A stretch of DNA of 64,000 nucleotides. Source: a virus. Location: IMG/VR virus record IMGVR_UViG_3300020469_003050, positions 278,608-342,607 of that record; one strand, given 5' to 3'. A model generated the notes under the pieces. That model worked only from the letters and a program-made list of their open reading frames with translations. It was not told where the DNA came from and made no database searches. Position numbers and translations under genes: made by a program. Below, piece after piece: positions 7,280 through 15,368 of the stretch (the stretch's first letter is position 1; each line of letters starts with the position of its first letter).

Positions 7280-8101
7280 TTATTTCTTATCTAGTGCAGA
7301 AATCATCCTAGTCATTCCAATTCCTCCACCAACTCTTGGGAAGAAATCAAATTCTAAGAATTTTTCTAGTTCTGCTTCTACTCTTTCTTTAGAAAATAGT
7401 TTGTACAATAATTCTGAGTATTCACCATTTGTTATTGTGTGAAAAGTATCTCTCATCATTTCTACATCACATGAACGTTCTGCGGATCCAATAGTTTCCA
7501 TTCCACCTAAGATAACATCTATCTTCTTACTAGTTGCACCGCCTTCATTTCTGCTCATATTCCAGAACGGAGATGTCATTTCAGGAAAATCTGTAATCAT
7601 TGTTGAACCGAATTCTTCAAACATTTTAGTTTCATGTTCTGCTTCCATTTCTACTGTTGGTTCTAAGTTGTAATGTTTTTGCCAATCAGCATATGTTCTT
7701 TCTTCTGGTTTAGGGAACTCTAAGTATTCACATAGTTCGTATTCCATCTTTTTCAAATCATCAATGTCACCTGGCATTTCAAATTCAAACATTGGGAAGA
7801 TAATATCGTGTCTACCTGGAATTGCATTTGGCTCTTGTCTATAGGACGTGGAGACACAAAAAAAGCCCTTTGTATCGGGCTTTGAGAGTAATTCGTGTTC
7901 TAACCACATTTGGCCTGTTTGGGGAAGCGGCCAGACTTGGCCTGCGTAATTGTATGTTGCTACATTGAACGGGTCTTCACATGCCGCCAATATAGATAAT
8001 CTGTTTTGGGTATGGACTTCTAAAAATCCTTTATCCAAAAAAAATGACCTTAAAAGGCCAACTGTTCTTGTAAATTTATCCGGAGATATTAATTGTGTCA
8101 T
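7280..8101 (-). CDS. Class II aminoacyl-tRNA-synthetase paralogue, probable asparagine synthetase
   Basis: 273 residues from the ATG at 8101, chosen because AAGGAA precedes it; an earlier in-frame ATG at 8125 lacks a site. It has the class II catalytic core: motif 2 TSYRQEPNAIPGRHDIIFPMFEFEM split across the ATP loop, and motif 3 GGGIGMTRMISAL. No anticodon-binding domain is present. This matches stand-alone AspRS/AsnRS paralogues such as the archaeal asparagine synthetase that amidates aspartate. The residue choice could also fit another amide-forming role. It is transcribed towards the dihydroorotate-like gene. Confidence 0.7.
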   Translation of the reverse strand: MTQLISPDKFTRTVGLLRSFFLDKGFLEVHTQNRLSILAACEDPFNVATYNYAGQVWPLPQTGQMWLEHELLSKPDTKGFFCVSTSYRQEPNAIPGRHDIIFPMFEFEMPGDIDDLKKMEYELCEYLEFPKPEERTYADWQKHYNLEPTVEMEAEHETKMFEEFGSTMITDFPEMTSPFWNMSRNEGGATSKKIDVILGGMETIGSAERSCDVEMMRDTFHTITNGEYSELLYKLFSKERVEAELEKFLEFDFFPRVGGGIGMTRMISALDKK

Positions 8102-8175
8102 TTTCTTTTCCTTTTTGTTATCCAAAAAAAAATATAGCCAAAAAAAAATTTGGTATTCGTTTTTGATGTTGTTTT

Positions 8176-8183
8176 TATTTATC
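8176..8183 (-). promoter_or_regulatory. T4-type late promoter (minus strand)
   Basis: Reads GATAAATA on the minus strand, about 75 bases ahead of the asparagine-synthetase-like start, in a very A+T-rich tract with two A9-type runs. Confidence 0.55.
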
Positions 8184-8255
8184 TTTTTTATTTAAAAAGT
8201 TATCAACAATTCAATTAAAAATTGTATTGATTTCATATCTATTTTGTGTTACATT

Positions 8256-8263
8256 TATAAATA
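8256..8263 (+). promoter_or_regulatory. T4-type late promoter
   Basis: Perfect TATAAATA, about 95 bases before the phosphate permease. It implies late expression with a structured leader. Confidence 0.65.
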
Positions 8264-8285
8264 TGAAAGTAACAATGAGGTTACA

Positions 8286-8339
8286 ACCAGGCACCAATCG
8301 AGCCTGGTCTAATTATGTGAGCACCGTGGTAAAGACGGT
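8286..8339 (+). promoter_or_regulatory. Structured leader of the phosphate permease gene
   Basis: Two hairpins, ACCAGGC/GCCTGGT (8286-8308) with a 9-base loop and ACCGT/ACGGT (8323-8339). They lie between the late promoter and the AGAAGGAG ribosome site at 8345-8352. They do not mask that site. They could stabilise the messenger or bind a regulator; no known riboswitch class is recognised. Confidence 0.4.
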
Positions 8340-8358
8340 AAGCAGAAGGAGATAAAAA

Positions 8359-9321
8359 ATGGATGCACTCACCCTATGGATGGCAATAGGATTTCTATTT
8401 GCCGCATATTCAGTAATCGCAAACGATTCAGTACAAACTCTTGGTACTTGGATTGCATCAAATAACGAAAAATTTAATTGGAAGATAATGTGGGGAGCCG
8501 CAAGTGCGGTACTGCTTTATACTTTGTGGTATGGTTGGACAACTAATGGCGGAGATATTAGTTACGGACGATTAAACAAAATTCCATTTCAAGAAATACA
8601 ATGGTATCATGCCGCCGCACCAGGCTTACTATTGATATTAACAAGAATAGGTGTACCAGTAAGTACAAGTTTCTTAGTGCTAAGTGCATTTGCTAGTACG
8701 TTTGTATTAGAGAAGATGCTAGTCAAATCAATGATGGGTTATGCAGTTGCGGCTGTGGCGGCATATGTAATCTGGATTGGTGTTACTAAAATACTTGATG
8801 AAGCAAAACCAGTCGCTGAAAATCATAAAATGTATTGGCGAGTAGGTCAGTGGGTAACAACTGGCTTTTTATGGTTTACTTGGTTATCACATGATATGGC
8901 AAACATTGCCGTATTCTTACCAAGACAAATCCCATTTGATTTAATGGTAATGGTAAGTGCAGTATTTGTATTTGGCTTAGGTTATATATTTTATACTGGT
9001 GGTGGTAAAATACAAAACATCGTAATTGAAAAACATAACACACGTTATGTAAGAAGTGCTACAATAATTGATTGTGTATATTTTCTAATTCTTTGGTTCT
9101 TCAAAGAACTGAATGATATACCAATGTCAACAACTTGGGTATTCGTAGGATTACTTTGTGGTCGTGAACTTGCTATGGCAACTATTACAGGTAAAGAAAA
9201 GTTTAAAACTGTTTTCCCTCTTGTAACTAAAGACTTCATAAAGATGATGATTGGTTTAGGTGCAAGTGTTGGTGTAGTCTTATCTATTCACTATATAATT
9301 GTTCCCAACGGTTTACACTAA
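8359..9321 (+). CDS. Compact inorganic phosphate permease (PiT/PHO4 family)
   Basis: 320 residues with about nine membrane segments. The two family signature repeats are visible in altered form: IANDSVQTLGT near residue 20 and LSHDMANIAVFLP near residue 180, corresponding to the GANDVANxxGT blocks that bind phosphate. Bacterial PiT proteins are usually longer; short forms occur in archaea and viruses. It would import phosphate with H+ or Na+ at the host inner membrane, useful in phosphate-poor sea water. Its own late promoter and terminator make it a single-gene unit. Confidence 0.75.
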   Translation: MDALTLWMAIGFLFAAYSVIANDSVQTLGTWIASNNEKFNWKIMWGAASAVLLYTLWYGWTTNGGDISYGRLNKIPFQEIQWYHAAAPGLLLILTRIGVPVSTSFLVLSAFASTFVLEKMLVKSMMGYAVAAVAAYVIWIGVTKILDEAKPVAENHKMYWRVGQWVTTGFLWFTWLSHDMANIAVFLPRQIPFDLMVMVSAVFVFGLGYIFYTGGGKIQNIVIEKHNTRYVRSATIIDCVYFLILWFFKELNDIPMSTTWVFVGLLCGRELAMATITGKEKFKTVFPLVTKDFIKMMIGLGASVGVVLSIHYIIVPNGLH

Positions 9322-9324
9322 AAA

Positions 9325-9332
9325 GATAAATA
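9325..9332 (+). promoter_or_regulatory. Possible late promoter (GATAAATA)
   Basis: GATAAATA directly after the permease stop. The next 110 bases contain no gene and end in a terminator, so this could drive a short untranslated RNA, or be chance. Confidence 0.35.
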
Positions 9333-9445
9333 ACTTTATAGAACAAAACTAATAACTAAGTACGCATAGGATTATAAACAAAAGTATAAGTGTGTCGGAC
9401 ACTGCGTAACACATTCTGACATTCCACAAAACAAATTTATTGGAG

Positions 9446-9467
9446 CCCATTCTTCGGAATGGGTTTT
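9446..9467 (+). terminator. Intrinsic terminator with TTCG loop
   Basis: CCCATTC-TTCG-GAATGGG followed by TTTT. The extra-stable UUCG tetraloop makes this a confident terminator for the permease transcript or a short RNA. Confidence 0.85.
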
Positions 9468-9503
9468 CCATTTGTACCTGTGACATAAATGATAAATACA
9501 TAT

Positions 9504-10286
9504 ATGCGTTATTCAGATATTATAAACATCACATTTAACCAAACACTCAATGAAGCATTCGATGTCAATGAGGCAGGAGAAAGTGCGGAAAGACAAGAGA
9601 ATGGTTTTGTGAAAACAATAGCAGAAGCGATAGAACAGAATGGTGGTAAGCCTATTAAATTAATAGCAGGCGAAACTACTATTGATGGAGTAACCGGTGC
9701 AGTAAAATACACTGGTAGACAAGATTCAGGTTCAGAGCCATATACAGATATTGTACTTAAAACAAGTAAAGGTGATTTAAATCTTTCAATGAAAGGCCCA
9801 TCAGCACCATCATTAGCTGGCGGTGGGTTACGTGGTATTCAAGCAATTATACCAGATATCGGTGAAAACTTTTTTACTGCGGCCTATAAGAATTTATTAA
9901 ATAATGGTTACAAATCTGGAGATAAGATTCCAGATACAGTAGGTAAATTGAACGATAAGGACAAAATGTTACTTGTAGTTGGAACAAAGGCTATGGGAGG
10001 TCCTATAGATTATATGTATATTGGTCCAATGGACGTATCGCATGAACAAAAAGATAATACAGTAAAAGTCAATGGATCTTTATATACATCAAAGTACTAT
10101 GCAGAAAAGAAAGACTTATATTTCAGACTACGTGCTAGACGTATAGACCAGACGTTTGATGAGGACGCAAAATATAGTAATGGAATCCCTAAAATATATG
10201 GAAAATCACCATCAAAAGGTGATAGTGCAGGAAGACTTGTTATCACAGATAAGCCATCTTCTAAGGCATTAAAGATTATATTCTAA
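9504..10286 (+). CDS. Hypothetical phage protein, 260 aa
   Basis: The in-frame ATG at 9489 overlaps GATAAATA (9491-9498), so ATG 9504 is the better start; if that motif is the promoter the messenger would be almost leaderless. The sequence contains ETTIDGVTGAVKYTGRQDSG and KGDLNLSMKGPSAPSLAGGG, resembling phage proteins annotated as hypothetical or structural. No membrane segment or catalytic motif is seen. Confidence 0.6.
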   Translation: MRYSDIINITFNQTLNEAFDVNEAGESAERQENGFVKTIAEAIEQNGGKPIKLIAGETTIDGVTGAVKYTGRQDSGSEPYTDIVLKTSKGDLNLSMKGPSAPSLAGGGLRGIQAIIPDIGENFFTAAYKNLLNNGYKSGDKIPDTVGKLNDKDKMLLVVGTKAMGGPIDYMYIGPMDVSHEQKDNTVKVNGSLYTSKYYAEKKDLYFRLRARRIDQTFDEDAKYSNGIPKIYGKSPSKGDSAGRLVITDKPSSKALKIIF

Positions 10287-10337
10287 AAAAACATCTAAAA
10301 AGCAAGTAAAATATGGCGTTTTTTACGCCTTTTAAAC

Positions 10338-10366
10338 TTGACAAAACCACCAAAACCGTGTATACT
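10338..10366 (+). promoter_or_regulatory. sigma70-type promoter
   Basis: TTGACA 10338-10343, TATACT 10361-10366, spacing 17. It lies inside the longer open frame of the next gene and therefore supports the downstream start at 10400. Confidence 0.75.
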
Positions 10367-10399
10367 GTAAGTATATTAACAATGAGAAAGGTATATGAA

Positions 10400-10933
10400 A
10401 TGAAAAAACTAATTGTAATGATAACTGGTGCAGTTATGCTATTCTCAAGTGTAGCAATGGCTAATGCACATCATATTAATAAAACTGTAAGAGTACAGGC
10501 AGAAGTTGTATCTTCTACTGCAATCACACAACAGGTAGTACAAAGAGTACCTGAGCAACAATGTACAGTTGTAGACGTACCTATCTATAGTACACAAAAC
10601 AATGCTACTACGGGTGACGTAATAGTAGGTGCTATTATTGGTGGTGCAATCGGTAATCAATTTGGTAAAGGTAAAGGTAACGATGCGGCGACAGTATTAG
10701 GCGCTATCATCGGTGCAGATTCAGTTAACAAAAAGAATAGTAGTAAAACTATTGTTGGTTACAAACAAGTAAATCAATGTAATACTATCTTTATCGAAAC
10801 AGTTGCAGACAAGATTGTAGGTTATACTACAACTATGAAAACTACTGAGGGCGAAACATATACGTTTCAAACTAGTTCTCAATATGCAGTTGGAACAATC
10901 GTATTCTTAAAAAAGCAAGTTTCACTAAACTAA
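10400..10933 (+). CDS. Glycine-zipper envelope protein with signal peptide
   Basis: 177 residues from ATG 10400; the earlier ATG at 10313 precedes the promoter. Signal peptide of about 23 residues ending MANA. The middle holds a glycine zipper (VGAIIGGAIGNQFGKGKG, then LGAIIGAD), like the SlyB/17-kDa antigen family of outer-membrane-associated proteins. It probably sits in the periplasm or outer membrane of the infected cell. It could alter the envelope, for instance in superinfection exclusion, which is inference. Confidence 0.7.
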   Translation: MKKLIVMITGAVMLFSSVAMANAHHINKTVRVQAEVVSSTAITQQVVQRVPEQQCTVVDVPIYSTQNNATTGDVIVGAIIGGAIGNQFGKGKGNDAATVLGAIIGADSVNKKNSSKTIVGYKQVNQCNTIFIETVADKIVGYTTTMKTTEGETYTFQTSSQYAVGTIVFLKKQVSLN

Positions 10934-10951
10934 ACATAACATAGAAGTTAA

Positions 10952-11003
10952 ATTCTCCTTCTTAATTAGATAAATACAGATGAGGTCTACTAAGAAGGAG
11001 AAT
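10952..11003 (+). promoter_or_regulatory. Ribosome-site-masking inverted repeat with late promoter in the loop
   Basis: ATTCTCCTTCTTA (10952-10964) is perfectly complementary to TAAGAAGGAGAAT (10991-11003), which includes the ribosome site AAGGAG. The late motif GATAAATA (10969-10976) lies between the arms. Read-through early RNA would fold and hide the ribosome site, while late RNA starting near 10982 lacks the first arm and is free. T4 uses this logic for lysozyme. Confidence 0.75.
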
Positions 11004-11006
11004 ATT

Positions 11007-12554
11007 ATGTTATTTCCAATTATTACCTTTGCTACGGCTATTGCGATTGCTTTTATAGCCGCGTGGTTTTCAATCGTCGGACTTATGGCGATTTTTGCCG
11101 CCTCAGCAATACCAGTAGCATTAATGGCAGGTTCACTTGAAGTCGGTAAATTAGTTGCCGCCTCATGGGTGTACCGTAATTGGAAGAGGGCTCCATTTCT
11201 ATTAAAATTTTATTTGACAATAGCAGTTGTCGTTTTGATGTTCATCACAAGCATGGGTATTTTCGGTTTCTTATCGAAAGCACACCTTGAACAAGCCGCT
11301 CAGGGAACGGCTAACGTGGCAAAGGTTGAACGTATTGACAACGATATTATCAGGTTTAATGCATTAATAGAACGTACTGAAATTAAAATAGCTAAACTTG
11401 AAAATGAAACTAGTGATGATTCATCTGATATCAATGCTCAGATTGATGCAGAGCAACAACGTATGGATAATGCGTATGCTCGTATTCAACCTGCTATTGA
11501 TGAGCAAATGGAAATCATTAGAGAAGAACAAAAAGGTTCTGATGAACAAGTAAAATCTTATACAGAACAAATTAATCGTATAGATGACCAGTTACAAAAG
11601 TTACAAACTTATGCTGATAACATCGAAGATGAAAATAATGTTAAGAAAATTCAGGCTATGATTGGTACAAAAGTAGATGGAAGATATGGATATCGTACTG
11701 CTGGCAAGGTTACTGATTTTATTGAGAAATCAAATGCTGAAAAACAGAAACTAATTGCTATTGTAGAAGATATTCGTAATTCAGTAAACACAGATATTAT
11801 CGACCAGGCACGTGAAGAAATCAAAAGACTACGTGCAATGGCAGACAGAGAAATACAAAATGCACAAGATAATATTAATCGTCTACGAAACGTCTTATCA
11901 CAAGTAGGAGAAATAGACAATACAGATGAAATCGATACTTTAGTTATAAAGGTGTCAGATACAGAGCAAAGAATCGAAGTTCTTTTAGATGAGAAGTTTG
12001 AAATTGAAAGCGAAGTTAGACAACTTGAAGCAGAAGTAGGACCAATAAAATATATAGCAGAACTAATATATGGAGAAACCAATCCCACTATTATTGATTC
12101 GGCTGTACGTTGGTTAATCATCGTGTTTATATTTGTTTTCGACCCATTGGCTGTTATATTATTGGTTGCGGCAAACTACAGTTTTGCTAATAGAAATAAC
12201 CATGAAAACAGACAACAAGAAATGTTTGATGGACTTTTTCACAGAAATGAAGAAAAAACGCTTGACAAAACGACCTCAATGAGCGATAATAAAGATATTG
12301 ATTTGGATACAGAAGAAGAAACTGTTGAAGAAATTAAAGATGAAATTAAAGATGAAAAAGAAACTGAAAACGTGGAAGTAGTTAAATCAGAAACTAAAAA
12401 GCCAGGTGGCGTATATTTAGATCCAGCTGAAATTGATTTAAAGAACATCGATGAGAAATCATTGAAAGAAATTAAATCGAAAGTAGAAAGAGAAATAAAT
12501 ACTAAAGCAGAGAAACGTTCTGGCTGGCTAGATGATTTAAACAATGGAAAATAA
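11007..12554 (+). CDS. Large coiled-coil membrane protein
   Basis: 515 residues from ATG 11007, six bases after AAGGAG. Three N-terminal membrane segments (about residues 1-22, 25-45 and 65-87) are followed by some 240 residues of coiled coil. A fourth membrane segment lies around residue 375 (WLIIVFIFVFDPLAVILLVAAN), then an acidic, low-complexity tail. Similar proteins are frequent in marine T4-like phages without a known role. Expression should be late because of the masked ribosome site. Confidence 0.75.
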   Translation: MLFPIITFATAIAIAFIAAWFSIVGLMAIFAASAIPVALMAGSLEVGKLVAASWVYRNWKRAPFLLKFYLTIAVVVLMFITSMGIFGFLSKAHLEQAAQGTANVAKVERIDNDIIRFNALIERTEIKIAKLENETSDDSSDINAQIDAEQQRMDNAYARIQPAIDEQMEIIREEQKGSDEQVKSYTEQINRIDDQLQKLQTYADNIEDENNVKKIQAMIGTKVDGRYGYRTAGKVTDFIEKSNAEKQKLIAIVEDIRNSVNTDIIDQAREEIKRLRAMADREIQNAQDNINRLRNVLSQVGEIDNTDEIDTLVIKVSDTEQRIEVLLDEKFEIESEVRQLEAEVGPIKYIAELIYGETNPTIIDSAVRWLIIVFIFVFDPLAVILLVAANYSFANRNNHENRQQEMFDGLFHRNEEKTLDKTTSMSDNKDIDLDTEEETVEEIKDEIKDEKETENVEVVKSETKKPGGVYLDPAEIDLKNIDEKSLKEIKSKVEREINTKAEKRSGWLDDLNNGK

Positions 12555-12571
12555 CAGAGAAAGTATAAACA

Positions 12572-13846
12572 TTGGCTGACAAAAAAGATTATCATTGTTC
12601 ATTTTGTGGGAAACATAAGAATGAAATTAGTACATTAATTGCAGGTCCTTCGACATTTATCTGTAATGAATGTATTGACCTATGTCACTCTATCGTATAT
12701 GAACGCAAGAATGTAACTAAAAAATCTAAAACTGTAAACAGTGACATTCCGACACCTGACGAAATTAATGAGTTTTTGAATGCTCATGTAATTGGTCAGG
12801 GAGAAGCTAAAGAAGTCCTGAGTGTGGCTGTTTACAATCATTATAAAAGAATTAATCAATCAGAAGATGATGATGTAGAGTTAGAGAAATCTAATGTTAT
12901 GATGCTCGGTCCTTCTGGTACAGGTAAAACACTCTTAGCAAAAACAATCGCAAAATTCTTAGATGTTCCTTTCGCACAAGTCGATGCAACTACATTAACA
13001 GAAAGTGGTTATGTAGGTGAAGATGTTGAAAACGTAATACAACGTTTACTTATGAATGCAGACTTTGAAATTAAGAAAGCAGAACAGGGTATTATCTACA
13101 TAGATGAGATAGATAAGAAAGCTAAAAAGGGTGAAAGTATTTCAATCACTAAAGATGTTAGTGGTGAAGGTGTTCAACAAGCCTTATTAAAAATTGTTGA
13201 AGGCACTGTTGTTCGTGTTCCGCCAGGTGGTGGGAGAAAACATCCAGGTGCTGATATGCTTGAAGTTAATACTGATAACATTTTATTCATTGTAGGTGGT
13301 GCATTTGTAGGACTTGATAAAGTAATCAAACGAAGATTGAATTCAAATGGTTCAATTGGTTTTGGTGCAAGAGTTATGGCACAAGATAGCAGTGATGATA
13401 TGACAGTATCACAAGAAGTGTTGCCAGAAGACGTAATTAAATATGGTATCATTCCAGAATTTATGGGTCGTTTTCCAATACTTGTAGGCATAGACGATTT
13501 AACTGAACGTGAGTTAAGTCGTATATTAACAGAACCTAAGAATAATTTAACTGCACAATTTAAGAAGATTTTTAAATTAGATGGTGTAGATTTAAATTTT
13601 ACTGAGGATGCAATAACAGAGATATCTAAAATAGCAAAAAAGAATAAGACTGGAGCAAGAGGTCTAAGAAGTGTTTTAGAAAAGTCATTGTTAAAATTAC
13701 AATTCAAATTACCTAAGCTATCAAAGAATGCTGGCTTAACGTCTGTTGAAATAACTGGTGACTTTATTAATAAAAATGCTGATCCAATTTTGGTATTTAA
13801 GGATGAAACAGAGGAAAATATAAACATTAATGAAAAGAAACTTTAA
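12572..13846 (+). CDS. clpX: ATP-dependent Clp protease unfoldase ClpX
   Basis: 424 residues, full length, TTG start. An N-terminal four-Cys zinc domain (CSFC..CNEC) is followed by the AAA+ core. Walker A is GPSGTGKT, the pore loop is GYVG, Walker B is IIYIDEID, the RKH loop is GRKHPG and sensor 2 is GARGLRS. The ClpP-docking IGF loop is intact (SIGFGARV). It unfolds proteins, including tmRNA-tagged ones, and feeds them to ClpP. No clpP is in the window, so host ClpP would be used. It forms a tight unit with IF3 and S21, overlapping IF3 by 17 bases. Confidence 0.96.
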   Translation: MADKKDYHCSFCGKHKNEISTLIAGPSTFICNECIDLCHSIVYERKNVTKKSKTVNSDIPTPDEINEFLNAHVIGQGEAKEVLSVAVYNHYKRINQSEDDDVELEKSNVMMLGPSGTGKTLLAKTIAKFLDVPFAQVDATTLTESGYVGEDVENVIQRLLMNADFEIKKAEQGIIYIDEIDKKAKKGESISITKDVSGEGVQQALLKIVEGTVVRVPPGGGRKHPGADMLEVNTDNILFIVGGAFVGLDKVIKRRLNSNGSIGFGARVMAQDSSDDMTVSQEVLPEDVIKYGIIPEFMGRFPILVGIDDLTERELSRILTEPKNNLTAQFKKIFKLDGVDLNFTEDAITEISKIAKKNKTGARGLRSVLEKSLLKLQFKLPKLSKNAGLTSVEITGDFINKNADPILVFKDETEENININEKKL

Positions 13847-14375
13847 AGATGAAAGAGGGCGAAAGCCTTTTATTATCGCTAACCAACGTATCCGTGCAGA
13901 CGAGTTACGTGTGGTAACAGACCAAGGTGAGCAACTTGGTATCATGCAAAAAAATCAAGCACAACAAAAAGCGGATGCTGACGGATTAGATTTAGTTCTT
14001 ATAGTTCCTAACGCCAATCCTCCTGTAGCAAAAATCATTAGTATAAATAAGTACAACTACGAAATCAAAAAACGTGAGAAAGAGAAGGCAAAACTAGCCA
14101 GACAAAATTCAGTTGAAGTTAAAGAAGTTAAGTTCAGACCAGCTATAGGCGAGAATGACCTAAAGATGAAACTTAACCAAGTTCAAAAGTTTATTGACAA
14201 AGGCAATAAAGTAAAAGTGACAATACAAATGAGGGGCAGGGAAAATGCAAAAGCTACAGAAGTTTTAGCATATTTCAATTCCCAAATCTCTGAATACTTG
14301 AGTAGTTTTAAGTATGACCTTCCTCTAAAAACTAACGGGAATAGAATAATAGGTGTAATAATAAAAAATGACTAG
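13830..14375 (+). CDS. infC: Translation initiation factor IF-3
   Basis: 181 residues, the normal bacterial length. The N-domain (RIRADELRVVTDQGEQLGI), the lysine-rich linker (YEIKKREKEKAK) and the C-domain (EVKEVKFRPAIGENDLKMKL, then MRGRE) are all complete. IF-3 binds the 30S subunit, blocks premature 50S joining and checks the initiator tRNA and start codon. It starts with ATG, unlike host infC genes that use ATT for self-control, so that feedback may be bypassed. It overlaps clpX and rpsU. Very unusual for a phage. Confidence 0.95.
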   Translation: MKRNFKDERGRKPFIIANQRIRADELRVVTDQGEQLGIMQKNQAQQKADADGLDLVLIVPNANPPVAKIISINKYNYEIKKREKEKAKLARQNSVEVKEVKFRPAIGENDLKMKLNQVQKFIDKGNKVKVTIQMRGRENAKATEVLAYFNSQISEYLSSFKYDLPLKTNGNRIIGVIIKND

Positions 14376-14634
14376 TTACAATAATAGTTATAGAAACAAA
14401 AATAATAGAAATGATTTTTCACAAACAGGTAAATCAGGTCTAACAGTAGAAGTAAGAAACGGGCAGTTTGAAAGAGCATTAAGAAAGTTCAAAAAGAAAG
14501 TGCAAGAAGCAGGTATCATACAGGAAGTACGAGACAGAAAGGCTTATGTTAAACCAAGTGAAGTTAAACGTAAGGCTAGGGACGCCGGAAAAAAACGTTG
14601 GTACAGAAAAATGAAAATGCAGGAACTAGAATAA
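14368..14634 (+). CDS. rpsU: 30S ribosomal protein S21
   Basis: 88 residues. The S21 core starts around residue 24 (LTVEVRNGQFERALRKFKKK) and continues through EVRDRKAYVKPSEVKRKARD to a basic tail; the 20-residue Asn-rich leader is extra. S21 sits near the anti-Shine-Dalgarno end of 16S RNA and affects start-site choice. Phage S21 genes are known from Pelagibacter phages and jumbo phages. Here it is coupled to IF-3, so both act on initiation. A terminator follows directly. Confidence 0.93.
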   Translation: MTSYNNSYRNKNNRNDFSQTGKSGLTVEVRNGQFERALRKFKKKVQEAGIIQEVRDRKAYVKPSEVKRKARDAGKKRWYRKMKMQELE

Positions 14635-14665
14635 AAAAGGGGAACCTAAGTCCCCCTTTTAATCT
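14635..14665 (+). terminator. Intrinsic terminator of the clpX-infC-rpsU unit
   Basis: AAAAGGGG (14635-14642) pairs with CCCCTTTT (14653-14660). The A and T flanks mean it can act in both directions, also ending the convergent gene at 14683. Confidence 0.8.
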
Positions 14666-14682
14666 TAATAATTATGTCTCTA

Positions 14683-15000
14683 TTAGAACAAATGATTATC
14701 AGAGAATTCTTCAAAGATAGGTTGACTATCAGCAAATCCTTGCATTTGAGTACCGATAGCAGTTTCAATAGCATTCATAGTTTCGTTGTTTGGATAAACA
14801 ACTGTAATCATGCCTTCAAACTTATCAGCAGTCAATTCTTCTTTGTATTTTGTAGCATCATTCAAATCAATACCGTTATCAGAAAGAATTGTTCTCATAA
14901 GGTTGTAATATGAACTGTAGCTATTCTCAGAAATCAGTTGAGCATTATCGTCATATTGTTTCACAATATGTGGATAAAATACTTTTGTTTCTTTAATCAT
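14683..15000 (-). CDS. Hypothetical protein, 105 aa
   Basis: Preceded on the minus strand by AGGAGG and by a GATAAATA late motif. The protein is soluble and acidic with an aromatic N-terminal half (YSSYYNLMRTIL) and no known motif. The good ribosome site and late promoter make it a real late gene. Confidence 0.65.
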   Translation of the reverse strand: MIKETKVFYPHIVKQYDDNAQLISENSYSSYYNLMRTILSDNGIDLNDATKYKEELTADKFEGMITVVYPNNETMNAIETAIGTQMQGFADSQPIFEEFSDNHLF

Positions 15001-15037
15001 AATAGGTGGCCTCCTAAAGTCTGTTTGATTATACTGT

Positions 15038-15045
15038 TATTTATC
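15038..15045 (-). promoter_or_regulatory. T4-type late promoter (minus strand)
   Basis: GATAAATA on the minus strand, about 38 bases before the gene ending at 14683. Confidence 0.65.
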
Positions 15046-15068
15046 AAAATTAAAATAAGGATTGTGAA

Positions 15069-15314
15069 TTGGATATAGATTTAGACAAATTATCACTAAG
15101 AGAACTGCAACAAGAAAGCACCAGAGCATTGCTTACGCAGGACGGAACTAGTGTAGGTATCTCAAAATACAACAAAAAAGCTAATCATAATAGTCAATTA
15201 TGGTACAAAGCAGTACTTGAAGACTATATTGAGAAATATGGTGGTTTACCTCGTGATGCAGGCCCATCTAAGGGAATTGTACTTTTTTCAGAAAAACTTG
15301 ATAAAGGCACTTGA
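15069..15314 (+). CDS. Hypothetical protein, 81 aa
   Basis: Starts at TTG 15069 with AAGGATT a few bases ahead. Charged and soluble, with SLRELQQESTRALL then a basic patch. Not recognised. Its last codons overlap the promoter of hsp20. Confidence 0.5.
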   Translation: MDIDLDKLSLRELQQESTRALLTQDGTSVGISKYNKKANHNSQLWYKAVLEDYIEKYGGLPRDAGPSKGIVLFSEKLDKGT

Positions 15315-15368
15315 CATTTGGAAAAAAATCACTATATTATAATATATGCATAAAATTATGCATAAATA
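15311..15368 (+). promoter_or_regulatory. Promoter region of hsp20
   Basis: TTGACA 15311-15316 with an AT-rich -10 at about 15333-15343 (TATATTATAAT). Downstream, CATAAATA at 15361-15368 resembles a late promoter next to the inverted repeat TATGCATAAAATTATGCATA. Confidence 0.6.

Noticed and set aside
13174-13827. 217-residue minus-strand frame inside clpX
   Set aside because: Antisense to a highly conserved gene; the Ser/Ile-rich product is typical of shadow frames.
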